64,000 nucleotides of DNA from positions 85,299-149,298 of the forward strand of contig NZ_BONP01000010.1 of the NCBI RefSeq assembly GCF_016862775.1, written 5' to 3'. Of this stretch, positions 39,180 to 48,901 are shown one piece after another. Every line of letters starts with the position of its first letter. The first letter of the stretch is position 1. The notes beneath the pieces were generated by a model that had not been told where the DNA came from, searched no databases, and saw nothing but the letters and a program-made list of their open reading frames with translations. The translations under genes were made by a program, and so were the position numbers. This DNA is from Cellulomonas phragmiteti. Its GTDB lineage: Bacteria; Actinomycetota; Actinomycetes; Actinomycetales; Cellulomonadaceae.

Positions 39180-40568
39180 ATGTCCCCCCGCACGATGGCG
39201 GCACCAGCCGCCCGGCGCACGATCGTCGCCGCCCTCGCGGCGACCGCCGTGGCCGCCACCGGACTCACCGCACTGGCCACGGCGGCGAACGCCGCCCCCG
39301 GGTGCCGCGTCGACTACGCCGTCAGCAGCCAGTGGTCCGGCGGCTTCGGTGCCAACGTCACCGTCACCAACCTCGGCGACCCCCTGTCGTCCTGGGACCT
39401 GCGCTGGACCTTCCCGAACGGCCAGTCGATCCAGCAGCTGTGGAACGGCACGGTCTCGCAGTCCGGCGCGCAGGTCTCGGTGCGCAACGTGGCCTGGAAC
39501 GGCAGCCTGGGCACCAACGCCAGCGCGCAGCTGGGCTTCAACGGCTCGTGGAGCGGGGCGAACGGCGTCCCGACGTCGTTCACGCTCAACGGCACCACCT
39601 GCACCGGTGCGGTGACGCAGCCGACGACTCAGCCGACCACCCAGCCCACGACGCAGCCCACCACGCAGCCGACGTCGCAGCCCACCACGCAGCCGACGAC
39701 CCAGCCCACGACGCCGCCGGTGACCAGCGGCGACTTCTACGTCGACCCGCAGACCGCCGCGTACGCCGCGTGGCAGGCCGCGTCCGGCAACGACAAGGTG
39801 CTGCTCGCCAAGATCGCGCAGACGCCGCAGGCGCTGTGGATCGGTGACTGGGCGACCGCCCAGGCCACGCAGGAGCAGGTGCGGGACTACACCGGCCGCG
39901 CGCGCGCCGCCGGCAAGACGGCCCAGATCGTCGTCTACGCGATCCCGGGCCGTGACTGCGGCTCGTACTCCGGCGGCGGCGTCTCGACGTCCGAGTACGC
40001 GCGCTGGATCGACACCGTGGCCGCCGGCATCCAGGGCAACCCCTGGGTGATCCTCGAGCCCGACGCGCTCGCCCAGCTCGGCGACTGCAACGGCCAGGGG
40101 GACCGCGTCGGCTTCCTCCAGTACGCCGCGAAGGCGCTGACCGCCCGGGGTGCGCGGGTCTACATCGACGCGGGCAACTCGGCGTGGCTGTCGGCCTCCG
40201 AGGCCGCCAACCGCCTCAACCGGGTCGGGTTCAGCGACGCGGTCGGCTTCGCGCTCAACGTGTCGAACTACCGGACGACGGCCGAGGCGAAGGCGTACGG
40301 CCAGGAGGTCTCGCGCCTCACCGGCGGCAAGCGGTTCGTCATCGACACGTCCCGCAACGGCAACGGCGCGACGGGCAGCGAGTGGTGCAACCCCAGCGGG
40401 CGCGCCCTCGGCGACCGGCCGACCCGGGTCAACGACGGCAGCGGTCTGGACGCGCTGCTGTGGGTCAAGCGCCCCGGCGAGTCGGACGGCACCTGCAACG
40501 GCGGCCCGACGGCCGGCGCCTGGTGGCAGGCCATGGCACTGGAGCTGGCCCGCAACGCCCGGTGGTGA
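39180..40568 (+). CDS. cenA: Secreted endoglucanase, CBM2 + linker + GH6 (CenA type)
   Basis: 462 aa. The signal peptide ends ..ATAANAAPGC. A family 2 cellulose-binding module (residues about 38-140, CRVDYAVSSQWSGGFGANVT, SSWDLRWTFPNGQSIQQLWN, FTLNGTTCTG) is joined by a PTTQ-rich linker to a GH6 domain. The catalytic region includes YAIPGRDCGSYSGGG, VILEPDALAQLGDC (general acid Asp), DTSRNGNG and KRPGESDGTCNGGP. The end WWQAMALELARNARW matches C. fimi CenA almost exactly. It cleaves internal beta-1,4 bonds of cellulose outside the cell. GAGGAG precedes the ATG. Confidence 0.95.
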   Translation: MSPRTMAAPAARRTIVAALAATAVAATGLTALATAANAAPGCRVDYAVSSQWSGGFGANVTVTNLGDPLSSWDLRWTFPNGQSIQQLWNGTVSQSGAQVSVRNVAWNGSLGTNASAQLGFNGSWSGANGVPTSFTLNGTTCTGAVTQPTTQPTTQPTTQPTTQPTSQPTTQPTTQPTTPPVTSGDFYVDPQTAAYAAWQAASGNDKVLLAKIAQTPQALWIGDWATAQATQEQVRDYTGRARAAGKTAQIVVYAIPGRDCGSYSGGGVSTSEYARWIDTVAAGIQGNPWVILEPDALAQLGDCNGQGDRVGFLQYAAKALTARGARVYIDAGNSAWLSASEAANRLNRVGFSDAVGFALNVSNYRTTAEAKAYGQEVSRLTGGKRFVIDTSRNGNGATGSEWCNPSGRALGDRPTRVNDGSGLDALLWVKRPGESDGTCNGGPTAGAWWQAMALELARNARW

Positions 40569-40649
40569 CCCACCGCCCCGGTCGGTGACGCGTCGGTGAC
40601 GGCGCCACCGGCCGGAGCGGGGGCGCGACGCACCGACGCGCGCGCCCGA

Positions 40650-40693
40650 CGAGGCCGCGGGAACGCCCGGACGGGGGCGCGCCCGCGGCCTCG
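40650..40693 (+). terminator. Hairpin after the first cellulase gene
   Basis: CGAGGCCGCGGG (40650-40661) pairs perfectly with CCCGCGGCCTCG (40682-40693) over a 20-nt GC-rich loop. It ends 12 bp before the second copy of the AATCGATT motif and insulates the two cellulase genes. Confidence 0.7.
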
Positions 40694-40704
40694 GCCGTTC
40701 CGTG

Positions 40705-40719
40705 ACGAATCGATTAGGG
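40705..40719. promoter_or_regulatory. ACGAATCGATTAGGG motif upstream of the second cellulase
   Basis: Same 15-mer as at 39020, with AATCGATT at 40708-40715. Flanking sequence is also partly shared (CGCTCGCC, then TGTGATC-, GACGGCGTCG further on), so promoter and gene were duplicated together. Confidence 0.6.
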
Positions 40720-40878
40720 ATTGGCTGAGCGCTCGCCACCGGGCACCGGCACCAGGTGTGATCGAAGGGTCGTTCGGGGACGGCGTCGACGAGGACGCCT
40801 CCCCGGGCGCGTCGGCCGGTGCCTGTCGCCCTGACGCGCCCCCGACCGACCCGACCGACCCCGACCCGAGGAGAGTCC

Positions 40879-42333
40879 ATGTCGTCCCGCACAACGGTGG
40901 CGTCCGCCACCCGGCGCAAGGTCGTCGCGGCCGTCGCCGCAGGCGCGGTCGTGGCCGCAGGTGTCACCGCGCTGACGTCGAGCGTGGCGCAGGCCGCGCC
41001 CGGCTGCCGCGTCGACTACGCCGTGACCAGCCAGTGGCCCGGCGGCTTCGGAGCCGCCGTGACCGTCACCAACCTCGGTGACCCCCTGTCGTCCTGGGAC
41101 CTGCGCTGGGCGTTCCCCAGCGGCCAGGGCATCCAGCAGCTGTGGAACGGCGTCGTCACGACGTCCGGCTCGAACGTCACGGTCACCAACGCGCCGTGGA
41201 ACGGCGCGGTGGGCACGGGCGCGAGCGTCCAGGTGGGCTTCAACGGGTCCTGGAGCGGCAGCAACGGCGTCCCGACGTCGTTCACGCTCAACGGCACCGC
41301 GTGCACCGGTGAGGTCGGCGGTCCCACGCCGGAGCCGACGGTGGAGCCCACGCCGGAGCCGACCGTGGAGCCGACGCCCGAGCCGACCGTGGAGCCCACG
41401 CCGGAGCCGACCGTGGAGCCCACGCCGGAGCCGACCGTGGAGCCCACCCCCGAGCCGACGCCGGAGCCCACACCCGGCCCGACGCCGGGCACCGGTGCCT
41501 TCCACGTCGACACCACCAACCAGGCGTACCGCGCCTGGCAGGCCGCCTCGGGCACCGACAAGGCGCTGCTCGAGAAGATCGCGCTGACGCCGCAGGCCTA
41601 CTGGGTGGGCAACTGGAACGACGCGCAGCACGCCCAGCAGGAGGTCCGCGACATCACCGGTGCCGCGCAGGCGTCGGGCGCGACCGCCCTGCTGGTGGTC
41701 TACGCGATCCCGGGCCGTGACTGCGGCTCGTACTCCGGCGGCGGTGTCGGCGAGTCCGAGTACGCGCAGTGGATCGACACGGTCGCCGCCGGCATCCAGG
41801 GCAACCCCTGGGTCGTCCTCGAGCCCGACGCCCTCGCGCAGCTGGGCGACTGCGACGGCCAGGGCGACCGCGTCGGCTTCCTGCAGTACGCCGCCAGGGC
41901 GCTGACCGCGCAGGGCGCCCGCGTCTACATCGACGCCGGGCACTCCGCCTGGCTGTCGGCCTCCGAGGCCGCCAACCGCCTCAACCGCATCGGGTTCACC
42001 GACGCCGTGGGCTTCGCGCTCAACGTGTCGAACTACCGCACGACGGCCGAGAGCAGGGCCTACGGCCAGGAGATCTCCCGTCTGACGGGCGGGAAGACCT
42101 TCGTCATCGACACGTCGCGCAACGGCAACGGCCCCAGCGGCTCGCAGTGGTGCAACCCGAGCGGTCGCGCGCTCGGTGAGCGTCCCACCCTCGTGAACGA
42201 CGGCAGCGGGCTCGACGCGCTGCTGTGGATCAAGCTGCCCGGCGAGTCGGACGGCACCTGCAACGGCGGCCCGCAGGCGGGAGCCTGGTGGCAGGCGATG
42301 GCGCTGGAGCTGGCACGCAACGCCGCGTGGTGA
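40879..42333 (+). CDS. Second secreted GH6 cellulase, CBM2 + PEPT linker + GH6
   Basis: 484 aa paralogue of the previous gene with the same plan: signal peptide ending VAQAAPGC, CBM2 (CRVDYAVTSQWPGGFGAAVT, AFPSGQGIQQLWNGVVTTSG), a 55-residue TPEPTVEP linker and GH6. Active-site segments are intact (YAIPGRDCGSYSGGG, VVLEPDALAQLGDC, DTSRNGNG, KLPGESDGTC). GH6 and CBM are highly similar between the two, while the linkers are unrelated in sequence. The parallel signals and promoter suggest tandem duplication. GAGGAGAG precedes the ATG. Confidence 0.95.
   Translation: MSSRTTVASATRRKVVAAVAAGAVVAAGVTALTSSVAQAAPGCRVDYAVTSQWPGGFGAAVTVTNLGDPLSSWDLRWAFPSGQGIQQLWNGVVTTSGSNVTVTNAPWNGAVGTGASVQVGFNGSWSGSNGVPTSFTLNGTACTGEVGGPTPEPTVEPTPEPTVEPTPEPTVEPTPEPTVEPTPEPTVEPTPEPTPEPTPGPTPGTGAFHVDTTNQAYRAWQAASGTDKALLEKIALTPQAYWVGNWNDAQHAQQEVRDITGAAQASGATALLVVYAIPGRDCGSYSGGGVGESEYAQWIDTVAAGIQGNPWVVLEPDALAQLGDCDGQGDRVGFLQYAARALTAQGARVYIDAGHSAWLSASEAANRLNRIGFTDAVGFALNVSNYRTTAESRAYGQEISRLTGGKTFVIDTSRNGNGPSGSQWCNPSGRALGERPTLVNDGSGLDALLWIKLPGESDGTCNGGPQAGAWWQAMALELARNAAW
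41328..41475. repeat. 24-bp coding repeat of the cellulase linker
   Basis: About five units of (C)CGGAGCCGACCGTGGAGCCC-ACG encode the linker octapeptide TPEPTVEP. The repeats are near identical, so linker length can change by slippage without a frameshift. Confidence 0.85.
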
Positions 42334-42365
42334 CGCGGCAGCGCTGACGACGCGCAGCGCAAGGA

Positions 42366-42411
42366 CGACGAGGCCGTGGGCACCCCGGGCGGGGTGCCCA
42401 CGGCCTCGTCG
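42366..42411. terminator. Strong hairpin terminator after the second cellulase
   Basis: A perfect 21-bp stem (CGACGAGGCCGTGGGCACCC-c at 42366-42386 with its complement at 42391-42411) closes on a GGGC loop. This is the most stable stem in the window. Confidence 0.93.
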
Positions 42412-42510
42412 CACGTGGTGGCGGTCCGGGGCGACGGGCCCACGAGCCGGACGCCGTGCACGGGCGCCGCAGGGCGGGCCTAGGCTCGACCGGTTTCCCG
42501 TCCTCGCTGA

Positions 42511-43866
<1,356 letters not shown>

Positions 43867-43876
43867 CCCCACCCCC

Positions 43877-43922
43877 GACGCGAGAGGGCGATCCGGCACA
43901 GGCGGGATCGCCCTCTCGCGTC
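43877..43922. terminator. Bidirectional terminator between gdhA and trpS, made of the GAGAG/GATCC repeat
   Basis: GACGCGAGAGGGCGATCC (43877-43894) and its exact complement at 43905-43922 form an 18-bp stem with a 10-nt loop, 10 bp after gdhA and 11 bp from the trpS stop. The arm shares CGCGAGAGNGCGATCC with the repeat units at 16906-17330 and 19659-19790. Confidence 0.92.
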
Positions 43923-43933
43923 CTGCGGTGTGC

Positions 43934-44995
43934 TCAGGCGGTCTGGCGCATGGCGACGCGGACCGTCGCGAGCGTGGCGTCCGCGATCGCGGTCGCCCGC
44001 TCGGCGCCGCGTGCCAGCACCTCGGTCACGACGTGCCGGTCGCGTGCCAGCTGCGCCCGGCGCGCGCGCAACGGCGCCAGGTGCGCGACCAGCGCGTCCG
44101 TGACGTACCGCTTGAGCGCCCCCGCGCCGCCGTCGCCGACCTCCTCCGCCAGGTCCTGCGGTGTCCGCCCCGACGCGAGCGCACCCAGCAGCAGCAGGTT
44201 CGCGACCTCCGGCCGTCGCTCCGGCTCGTACGTGATGGTCCGCTCGGCGTCCGTGCGTGCCGCGCGCAGGGCCGCGGCGGTCGCGTCGGCGTCCGCCCGC
44301 AGCTCGATCGCGTTGCCCCGGCTCTTGCTCATCTTGGCCCCGTCGGTGCCCAGGACGAGCGGCGCGTCCGACAGCAGCGCGCTCGGCTCGTCGAAGACGT
44401 GCCCGTACCGCCGGTTGAACCGGCGCGCGACGGTGCGGGTCAGCTCGAGGTGGGGGAGCTGGTCGCGCCCGACGGGCACCAGCGTGCCGTGCACCGACAG
44501 GACGTCCGCGGCCTGGTGCACCGGGTACGTCAGCAGCAGCCCCGACAGCGCGCGCCCTGACGCGGCCTGCTCGGCCTTGACCGTCGGGTTGCGGTCCAGC
44601 TCGGCCACCGGGACCAGCGACAGGAACGGCAGCATCAGCTGGTGCACCGCCGGTACCGCGGAGTGCGTGAAGATCGTCGTGGCGTCCGGGTCGAGGCCCG
44701 CCGCGAGGTAGTCGAGGACGACCTCGCGGACCGCGCCCGGCAGGTCGCCGGGATCGTCGCGGTCGGTGATCACCTGGTAGTCGGCCAGCACGACGATCGT
44801 CTCGACGCCGTGCCGCTGCAGCGCGACCCGCGTCGCGAGCGTGCCGAACAGGTGCCCCACGTGCAGGGCGCCCGTGGGGCGGTCCCCGGTGAGGACGCGG
44901 TAGGTCGTCGGGTCGCCCGCCAGCACGTCCTCGAGGGTGACGACGTCGGGGCGGGCGAGGTCGCGCGCGGTGCGTACGTCGAGGTCGGTGGGCAT
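43934..44995 (-). CDS. trpS: Tryptophanyl-tRNA synthetase
   Basis: 353 aa class I synthetase that charges tRNA-Trp. The HIGH-like motif is in TGDRPTGALHVGHLFGTLAT and the KMSKS motif in GTDGAKMSKSRGNAIEL. VHQLMLPFLSLVPVAELDRN and YPVHQAADVL are also typical. The ribosome-binding site GGAG lies 5 nt before the ATG and can be hidden in a hairpin. A Trp leader peptide is encoded 100 nt upstream, so expression is likely tuned to Trp-tRNA supply. Confidence 0.95.
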   Translation of the reverse strand: MPTDLDVRTARDLARPDVVTLEDVLAGDPTTYRVLTGDRPTGALHVGHLFGTLATRVALQRHGVETIVVLADYQVITDRDDPGDLPGAVREVVLDYLAAGLDPDATTIFTHSAVPAVHQLMLPFLSLVPVAELDRNPTVKAEQAASGRALSGLLLTYPVHQAADVLSVHGTLVPVGRDQLPHLELTRTVARRFNRRYGHVFDEPSALLSDAPLVLGTDGAKMSKSRGNAIELRADADATAAALRAARTDAERTITYEPERRPEVANLLLLGALASGRTPQDLAEEVGDGGAGALKRYVTDALVAHLAPLRARRAQLARDRHVVTEVLARGAERATAIADATLATVRVAMRQTA

Positions 44996-44999
44996 CGGT

Positions 45000-45017
45000 G
45001 CTCCTTCGGTGAGGAGC
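45000..45017 (-). promoter_or_regulatory. Hairpin that can mask the trpS ribosome-binding site
   Basis: On the minus strand GCTCCT-caccga-AGGAGC forms a 6-bp stem whose 3' arm is the trpS Shine-Dalgarno. A second hairpin, CCCGCACG/CGTGCGGG, precedes it. This would allow leader-dependent translational control. Confidence 0.6.
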
Positions 45018-45098
45018 CGCCCGCACGACCGTGCGGGGACCTGACCTGGACCCGCCGAGCCGCGTGAGCAGCTCGGGGGTCGGTGACCTACGGCTGCG

Positions 45099-45143
45099 TC
45101 AGGGCAGCCACGACCAGGCGAGGTGGGCGCGGGTCGGGGTCAC
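45099..45143 (-). CDS. Putative Trp leader peptide of trpS (VTPTRAHLAWSWLP)
   Basis: 14 codons starting with GTG, with two Trp codons (TGG TCG TGG) near the end. A TAGGGT -10 box (minus strand, 45155-45150) lies 6 nt before the GTG, so the transcript would begin at the start codon. GGCTGC-cctgac-GCAGCC, a hairpin overlapping the second Trp codon and the stop, follows. Ribosome-mediated attenuation of trpS has been proposed for other actinobacteria. The ORF and hairpins are seen; regulation is inferred. Confidence 0.65.
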   Translation of the reverse strand: MTPTRAHLAWSWLP

Positions 45144-45234
45144 GGGGTGACCCTAGCGGGGCCGTCGGGACGGTGTCGACGGGCGCGCGGCGCGCGGCCG
45201 GACGTCGGCACCGTGGGTGGGGGAGGATGGGGAC

Positions 45235-45612
45235 GTGCCACCGCGTCGCCGTACCGACCCCGCCGACGGACGGGCCGCGCTGCAGGCGTGGCGCGCCGAC
45301 CCGCAGGGCGCAGCGACGCCCGTGCGCCGCACCGCCGTCAGGTTCACGCTCGAGGAGCTCGCCGACGTCGCGCCGGGCAACTCCGTCGAGGTGCGCGTGC
45401 CACCCGACGGGGCGGTGCAGGCCGTCGCGGGGCCCCGGCACACGCGCGGGACGCCGCCCAACGTCGTCGAGACGGACCCGGCCACGTGGCTCGCGCTCGC
45501 GGCCGGCGACGTGACCTGGGACGCGGCGGTGGCGTCGGGTCGCGTGCACGCGTCCGGCGAGCGGGCGGACCTGTCGCACCTGCTCCCGCTGCAGGCGGCG
45601 CGACCCCGCTGA
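45235..45612 (+). CDS. Sterol-carrier-like small protein upstream of purF
   Basis: 125 aa. [74 protein letters not shown] resemble the SCP2/MDMPI-C domain of actinobacterial sterol carrier family proteins. These commonly lie next to purF. The ligand is unknown and the protein is cytosolic. The GTG at 45235 follows GAGGAT by 6 nt (possible leaderless start). It is divergent from trpS. Confidence 0.75.
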   Translation: MPPRRRTDPADGRAALQAWRADPQGAATPVRRTAVRFTLEELADVAPGNSVEVRVPPDGAVQAVAGPRHTRGTPPNVVETDPATWLALAAGDVTWDAAVASGRVHASGERADLSHLLPLQAARPR

Positions 45613-45626
45613 CCTAGGATCGGGGG

Positions 45627-46034
45627 GTGCCCGACGACCCCCGCCCCGCCGACGACCCCCGTCCCGACGGAGGGCCCGCCGCCGACCCCGGGGTGGCGGC
45701 GGCGACGCCCGACGAGGCCGAGCTGGCGCGTGTCGCGGTGCCGGCGGCGGTGCGCAGGGCACCCCGCTACGGCGCCTTCATGGTCGCGGGTGCGCTGGTG
45801 GGCATGGTCGTCGGCCTGGTCGTGGTGCTCGCCACGTCCGGGAGCAGCGGCGTGACCGGCGACGACGGCGGCGTCCTGCCGTTCCTCGGCGGGCAGAACG
45901 GCGTCCGGTGGGTGCTGGCCGTGGCGCTGGGCACCCTGGGCGTCTTCGCAGGCGGCGCGGTGGCGCTGGTCGCCGACCGGCGCAGCACGCGGCGTCGTCG
46001 GCCCGCCCCGCAGGACGGCCCGGCCGGCACCTGA
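45627..46034 (+). CDS. Two-helix membrane protein upstream of purF
   Basis: 135 aa. A 45-residue Pro/Asp-rich cytosolic N-terminus is followed by two transmembrane helices (YGAFMVAGALVGMVVGLVVV and VLAVALGTLGVFAGGAVALV) and a basic tail (DRRSTRRRRP). TAGGAT at 45615-45620 lies 6 nt before the GTG (leaderless). This topology and its place beside purF-purM recur in actinobacteria. Function unknown. Confidence 0.78.
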   Translation: MPDDPRPADDPRPDGGPAADPGVAAATPDEAELARVAVPAAVRRAPRYGAFMVAGALVGMVVGLVVVLATSGSSGVTGDDGGVLPFLGGQNGVRWVLAVALGTLGVFAGGAVALVADRRSTRRRRPAPQDGPAGT

Positions 46035-46084
46035 CGCGTGGACGTGGTGCGCGGGCTCGCGCACCGGTGTGCCACCATGGTGCC

Positions 46085-47632
46085 GTGGCCCCCCGCGCAG
46101 ACGGACGTCTCAACCACGACCTTCTACCCGGCGAGAAAGGCCCGCAGGATGCCTGCGGCGTCTTCGGCGTCTGGGCACCCGGTGAAGAGGTGGCGAAGCT
46201 CACCTACTTCGGTCTCTACGCGTTGCAGCACCGCGGGCAGGAGTCCGCGGGCATCGCGACGTCGAACGGCTCGCAGCTGCTCGTCTACAAGGACATGGGG
46301 CTGGTGTCCCAGGTCTTCGACGAGACGGCGCTGAACGCGCTGCAGGGGCACATCGCGATCGGTCACGCGCGGTACTCCACGACCGGCGGCTCGACGTGGG
46401 AGAACGCGCAGCCGACGCTGGGTCCGACCGCGGCGGGTACCGTCGCGCTCGGCCACAACGGCAACCTCACCAACTCCGCCGAGCTGGTCGACCTCGTCGC
46501 CGAGCGGTACGGCAGCCAGCGCCGCGGCGAGCTCGCGCGCGGCAACACGACCGACACGGCGCTGATCACGGCGCTGCTCGCCGGCGACCCCGACCACACG
46601 CTCGAGGCGACGGCGCTCGAGGTGCTGCCGCGGCTGCGCGGTGCGTTCTGCCTGGTCTTCATGGACGAGCGCACGCTGTACGCGGCGCGCGACCCGCAGG
46701 GGGTGCGCCCCCTGGTGCTCGGTCGGCTCGAGCGCGGCTGGGTGGTCGCGTCCGAGACGTCGGCGCTGGACATCGTCGGGGCCTCGTACGTGCGCGAGGT
46801 CGAGCCGGGCGAGTTCATCGCGATCGACTCCGACGGGCTGCGCTCGACCCGTTTCGCGCCCATCGACCGCGCGGGCTGCGTCTTCGAGTACGTGTACCTG
46901 GCGCGCCCGGACACGACCATCAACGGTCGCTCGGTGCACGCGGCGCGCGTCGCGATGGGCCGCCGCCTGGCCGTCGAGCACCCGGTCGAGGCCGACCTGG
47001 TGATCCCGGTGCCGGAGTCCGGCACGCCGGCGGCCGTGGGCTACGCGGCCAAGTCGGGGATCCCGTTCGGCCAGGGGCTGACGAAGAACGCCTACGTGGG
47101 CCGCACCTTCATCCAGCCGTCGCAGACCCTGCGCCAGCTCGGGATCCGCCTCAAGCTCAACCCGCTCAAGGACGTGATCCGCGGCAAGCGCCTCGTGGTC
47201 GTCGACGACACGATCGTGCGCGGCAACACGCAGCGCGCCCTCGTGCGCATGCTGCGCGAGTCCGGAGCGGCGGAGGTCCACATCCGCATCACCGCGCCGC
47301 CGGTCAAGTGGCCCTGCTTCTACGGCATCGACTTCGCGTCCCGTGCCGAGCTCATCGCCAACGGCCTGGGGGTCGAGGAGATCGCCCGGTCGCTGGGCGC
47401 GGACTCGCTGGGCTACCTGTCCGAGGAGGGCATGATCGCCGCCACCGAGCAGCCTGCGTCGCAGCTGTGCACCGCCTGCTTCAGCGGGCACTACCCGATC
47501 GAGCTGCCGCCGTCGGAGCAGCTGGGCAAGCACCTGCTCGAGCAGAGCGAGCTGCCGCTCGGACAGCCGGAGGACGGTCTGCTGAGCATCGTCCCCGCGA
47601 CCGGTGGCGCGACCGCGCTGGACCACCCGTGA
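46085..47632 (+). CDS. purF: Amidophosphoribosyltransferase
   Basis: 515 aa. First committed enzyme of purine synthesis: PRPP plus glutamine to phosphoribosylamine. A 23-residue propeptide precedes Cys24 (QDACGVFGVWAP), the N-terminal nucleophile freed on maturation. ALQHRGQESAGIA and GHNGNLTN are the glutaminase motifs; VVVDDTIVRGNTQRALV is the PRPP loop. Cysteines WPCFYG and QLCTACFSGHYP fit the [4Fe-4S] or structural sites of the Bacillus-type enzyme. GTG start. It overlaps purM by 4 bp. Confidence 0.96.
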   Translation: MAPRADGRLNHDLLPGEKGPQDACGVFGVWAPGEEVAKLTYFGLYALQHRGQESAGIATSNGSQLLVYKDMGLVSQVFDETALNALQGHIAIGHARYSTTGGSTWENAQPTLGPTAAGTVALGHNGNLTNSAELVDLVAERYGSQRRGELARGNTTDTALITALLAGDPDHTLEATALEVLPRLRGAFCLVFMDERTLYAARDPQGVRPLVLGRLERGWVVASETSALDIVGASYVREVEPGEFIAIDSDGLRSTRFAPIDRAGCVFEYVYLARPDTTINGRSVHAARVAMGRRLAVEHPVEADLVIPVPESGTPAAVGYAAKSGIPFGQGLTKNAYVGRTFIQPSQTLRQLGIRLKLNPLKDVIRGKRLVVVDDTIVRGNTQRALVRMLRESGAAEVHIRITAPPVKWPCFYGIDFASRAELIANGLGVEEIARSLGADSLGYLSEEGMIAATEQPASQLCTACFSGHYPIELPPSEQLGKHLLEQSELPLGQPEDGLLSIVPATGGATALDHP

Positions 47633-48750
47633 GCGCCACGCAGCCGGTGACCTACGCGTCCGCCGGGGTCGACACCGAGGCCGGTGACCGGGCGGTCGAG
47701 CTGATGAAGGACGCCGTGCGCGCGACGCACGGGCCGCAGGTGCTCGGCGGCGTCGGCGGGTTCGCCGGCCTGTACGACGCGTCGGTCCTCACGCGCTACC
47801 GCCGCCCGCTGCTGGCGACGTCGACCGACGGCGTCGGCACCAAGGTCGCCATCGCGCAGGCGATGGACGTGCACGACACCATCGGGTTCGACCTCGTCGG
47901 GATGGTCGTCGACGACATCGTCGTGGTCGGCGCGCGGCCGCTGTTCATGACCGACTACATCGCGTGCGGCCGGGTCGTGCCTGAGCGCATCGCGGACGTC
48001 GTCCGGGGGATCGCGGCGGCGTGCGCCGTGGCCGGCACGGCGCTCGTGGGCGGGGAGACCGCGGAGCACCCGGGCCTGCTGGGCCCCGACGAGTACGACG
48101 TCGCGGGGGCGGCCACGGGTGTCGTCGAGGCGGACGAGCTGCTGGGTCCCGACCGCGTGCGTGCGGGTGACGTCCTGGTGGCGCTGGGCTCCTCGGGGCT
48201 GCACTCCAACGGGTACTCCCTGGTGCGGCGCGTCGTGCAGGTCGCCGGCTGGGGCCTGGACCGGCACGTGGACGAGCTCGGCCGGACCCTGGGCGCCGAG
48301 CTGCTGGAGCCGACCCGCGTCTACGCGGCCGACTGCCTGGCGCTCGTCGAGCTGCTCGGCCCCGACCGGGTCCACGTGTTCAGCCACGTCACGGGCGGTG
48401 GGCTGGCGGCGAACGTCGCGCGGGTCCTGCCCCCGGGCCTGGTCGCGGACGTCGACCGTGCGTCGTGGGTCCTGCCGCCGGTGTTCTCCCTCGTCCAGGG
48501 GCTGGGCGCGGTGCCGTGGAGCGACCTCGAGGGGACGCTCAACCTCGGGGTGGGCATGGTCGCGGTCGTGGCCGCCGACGTCGCGGACGACGTGCAGCGT
48601 GCGGCGCGCGACCACGGGATGCCGGCGTGGGTGCTGGGCGAGGTCCGCGAGGCCCGCGACGAGGACGCCACGGCGCCCGGGGTCGTCGCCGGGACCAAGG
48701 GCGTCCAGGGCGGCGCCGTGCGGCTGCACGGGGCGTACCGGGTGAGCTGA
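47629..48750 (+). CDS. purM: Phosphoribosylformylglycinamidine cyclo-ligase (AIR synthetase)
   Basis: 373 aa ATP-dependent ring-closing enzyme. YASAGVDTEAGDRAVELMK, VLGGVGGFAGLYD, STDGVGTKVAIAQAMDVHDT, GFDLVGMVVDDIVVVGARPL, GGETAEHPGL and SSGLHSNGYSLVRRV are the PurM motifs. GGLAANVARVLP and NLGVGMVAVV lie in the C-terminal half. GTG start with 4-bp purF overlap; a strong terminator follows, so purFM is the end of the transcript. Confidence 0.97.
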   Translation: MSATQPVTYASAGVDTEAGDRAVELMKDAVRATHGPQVLGGVGGFAGLYDASVLTRYRRPLLATSTDGVGTKVAIAQAMDVHDTIGFDLVGMVVDDIVVVGARPLFMTDYIACGRVVPERIADVVRGIAAACAVAGTALVGGETAEHPGLLGPDEYDVAGAATGVVEADELLGPDRVRAGDVLVALGSSGLHSNGYSLVRRVVQVAGWGLDRHVDELGRTLGAELLEPTRVYAADCLALVELLGPDRVHVFSHVTGGGLAANVARVLPPGLVADVDRASWVLPPVFSLVQGLGAVPWSDLEGTLNLGVGMVAVVAADVADDVQRAARDHGMPAWVLGEVREARDEDATAPGVVAGTKGVQGGAVRLHGAYRVS

Positions 48751-48793
48751 TCGGCGACCGCCGGGCGCGACGACGCGTCGGGCGGACGCCACC

Positions 48794-48831
48794 GTGCCCT
48801 GACCCGGAGGGCTCCGCCCGGGTCAGGGCAC
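48794..48831. terminator. Terminator after purM, convergent with DUF3073
   Basis: GTGCCCTGACCCGG (48794-48807) pairs with CCGGGTCAGGGCAC (48818-48831) around a 10-nt loop. It lies between the convergent purM and DUF3073 genes. Confidence 0.88.
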
Positions 48832-48901
48832 GTGCGTGAGGGTGCAGATCTCCCGCGGCGGCGCGGCCGCGGGAATGCTCAGGGTGCGGCGCCTCGCGCC
48901 G

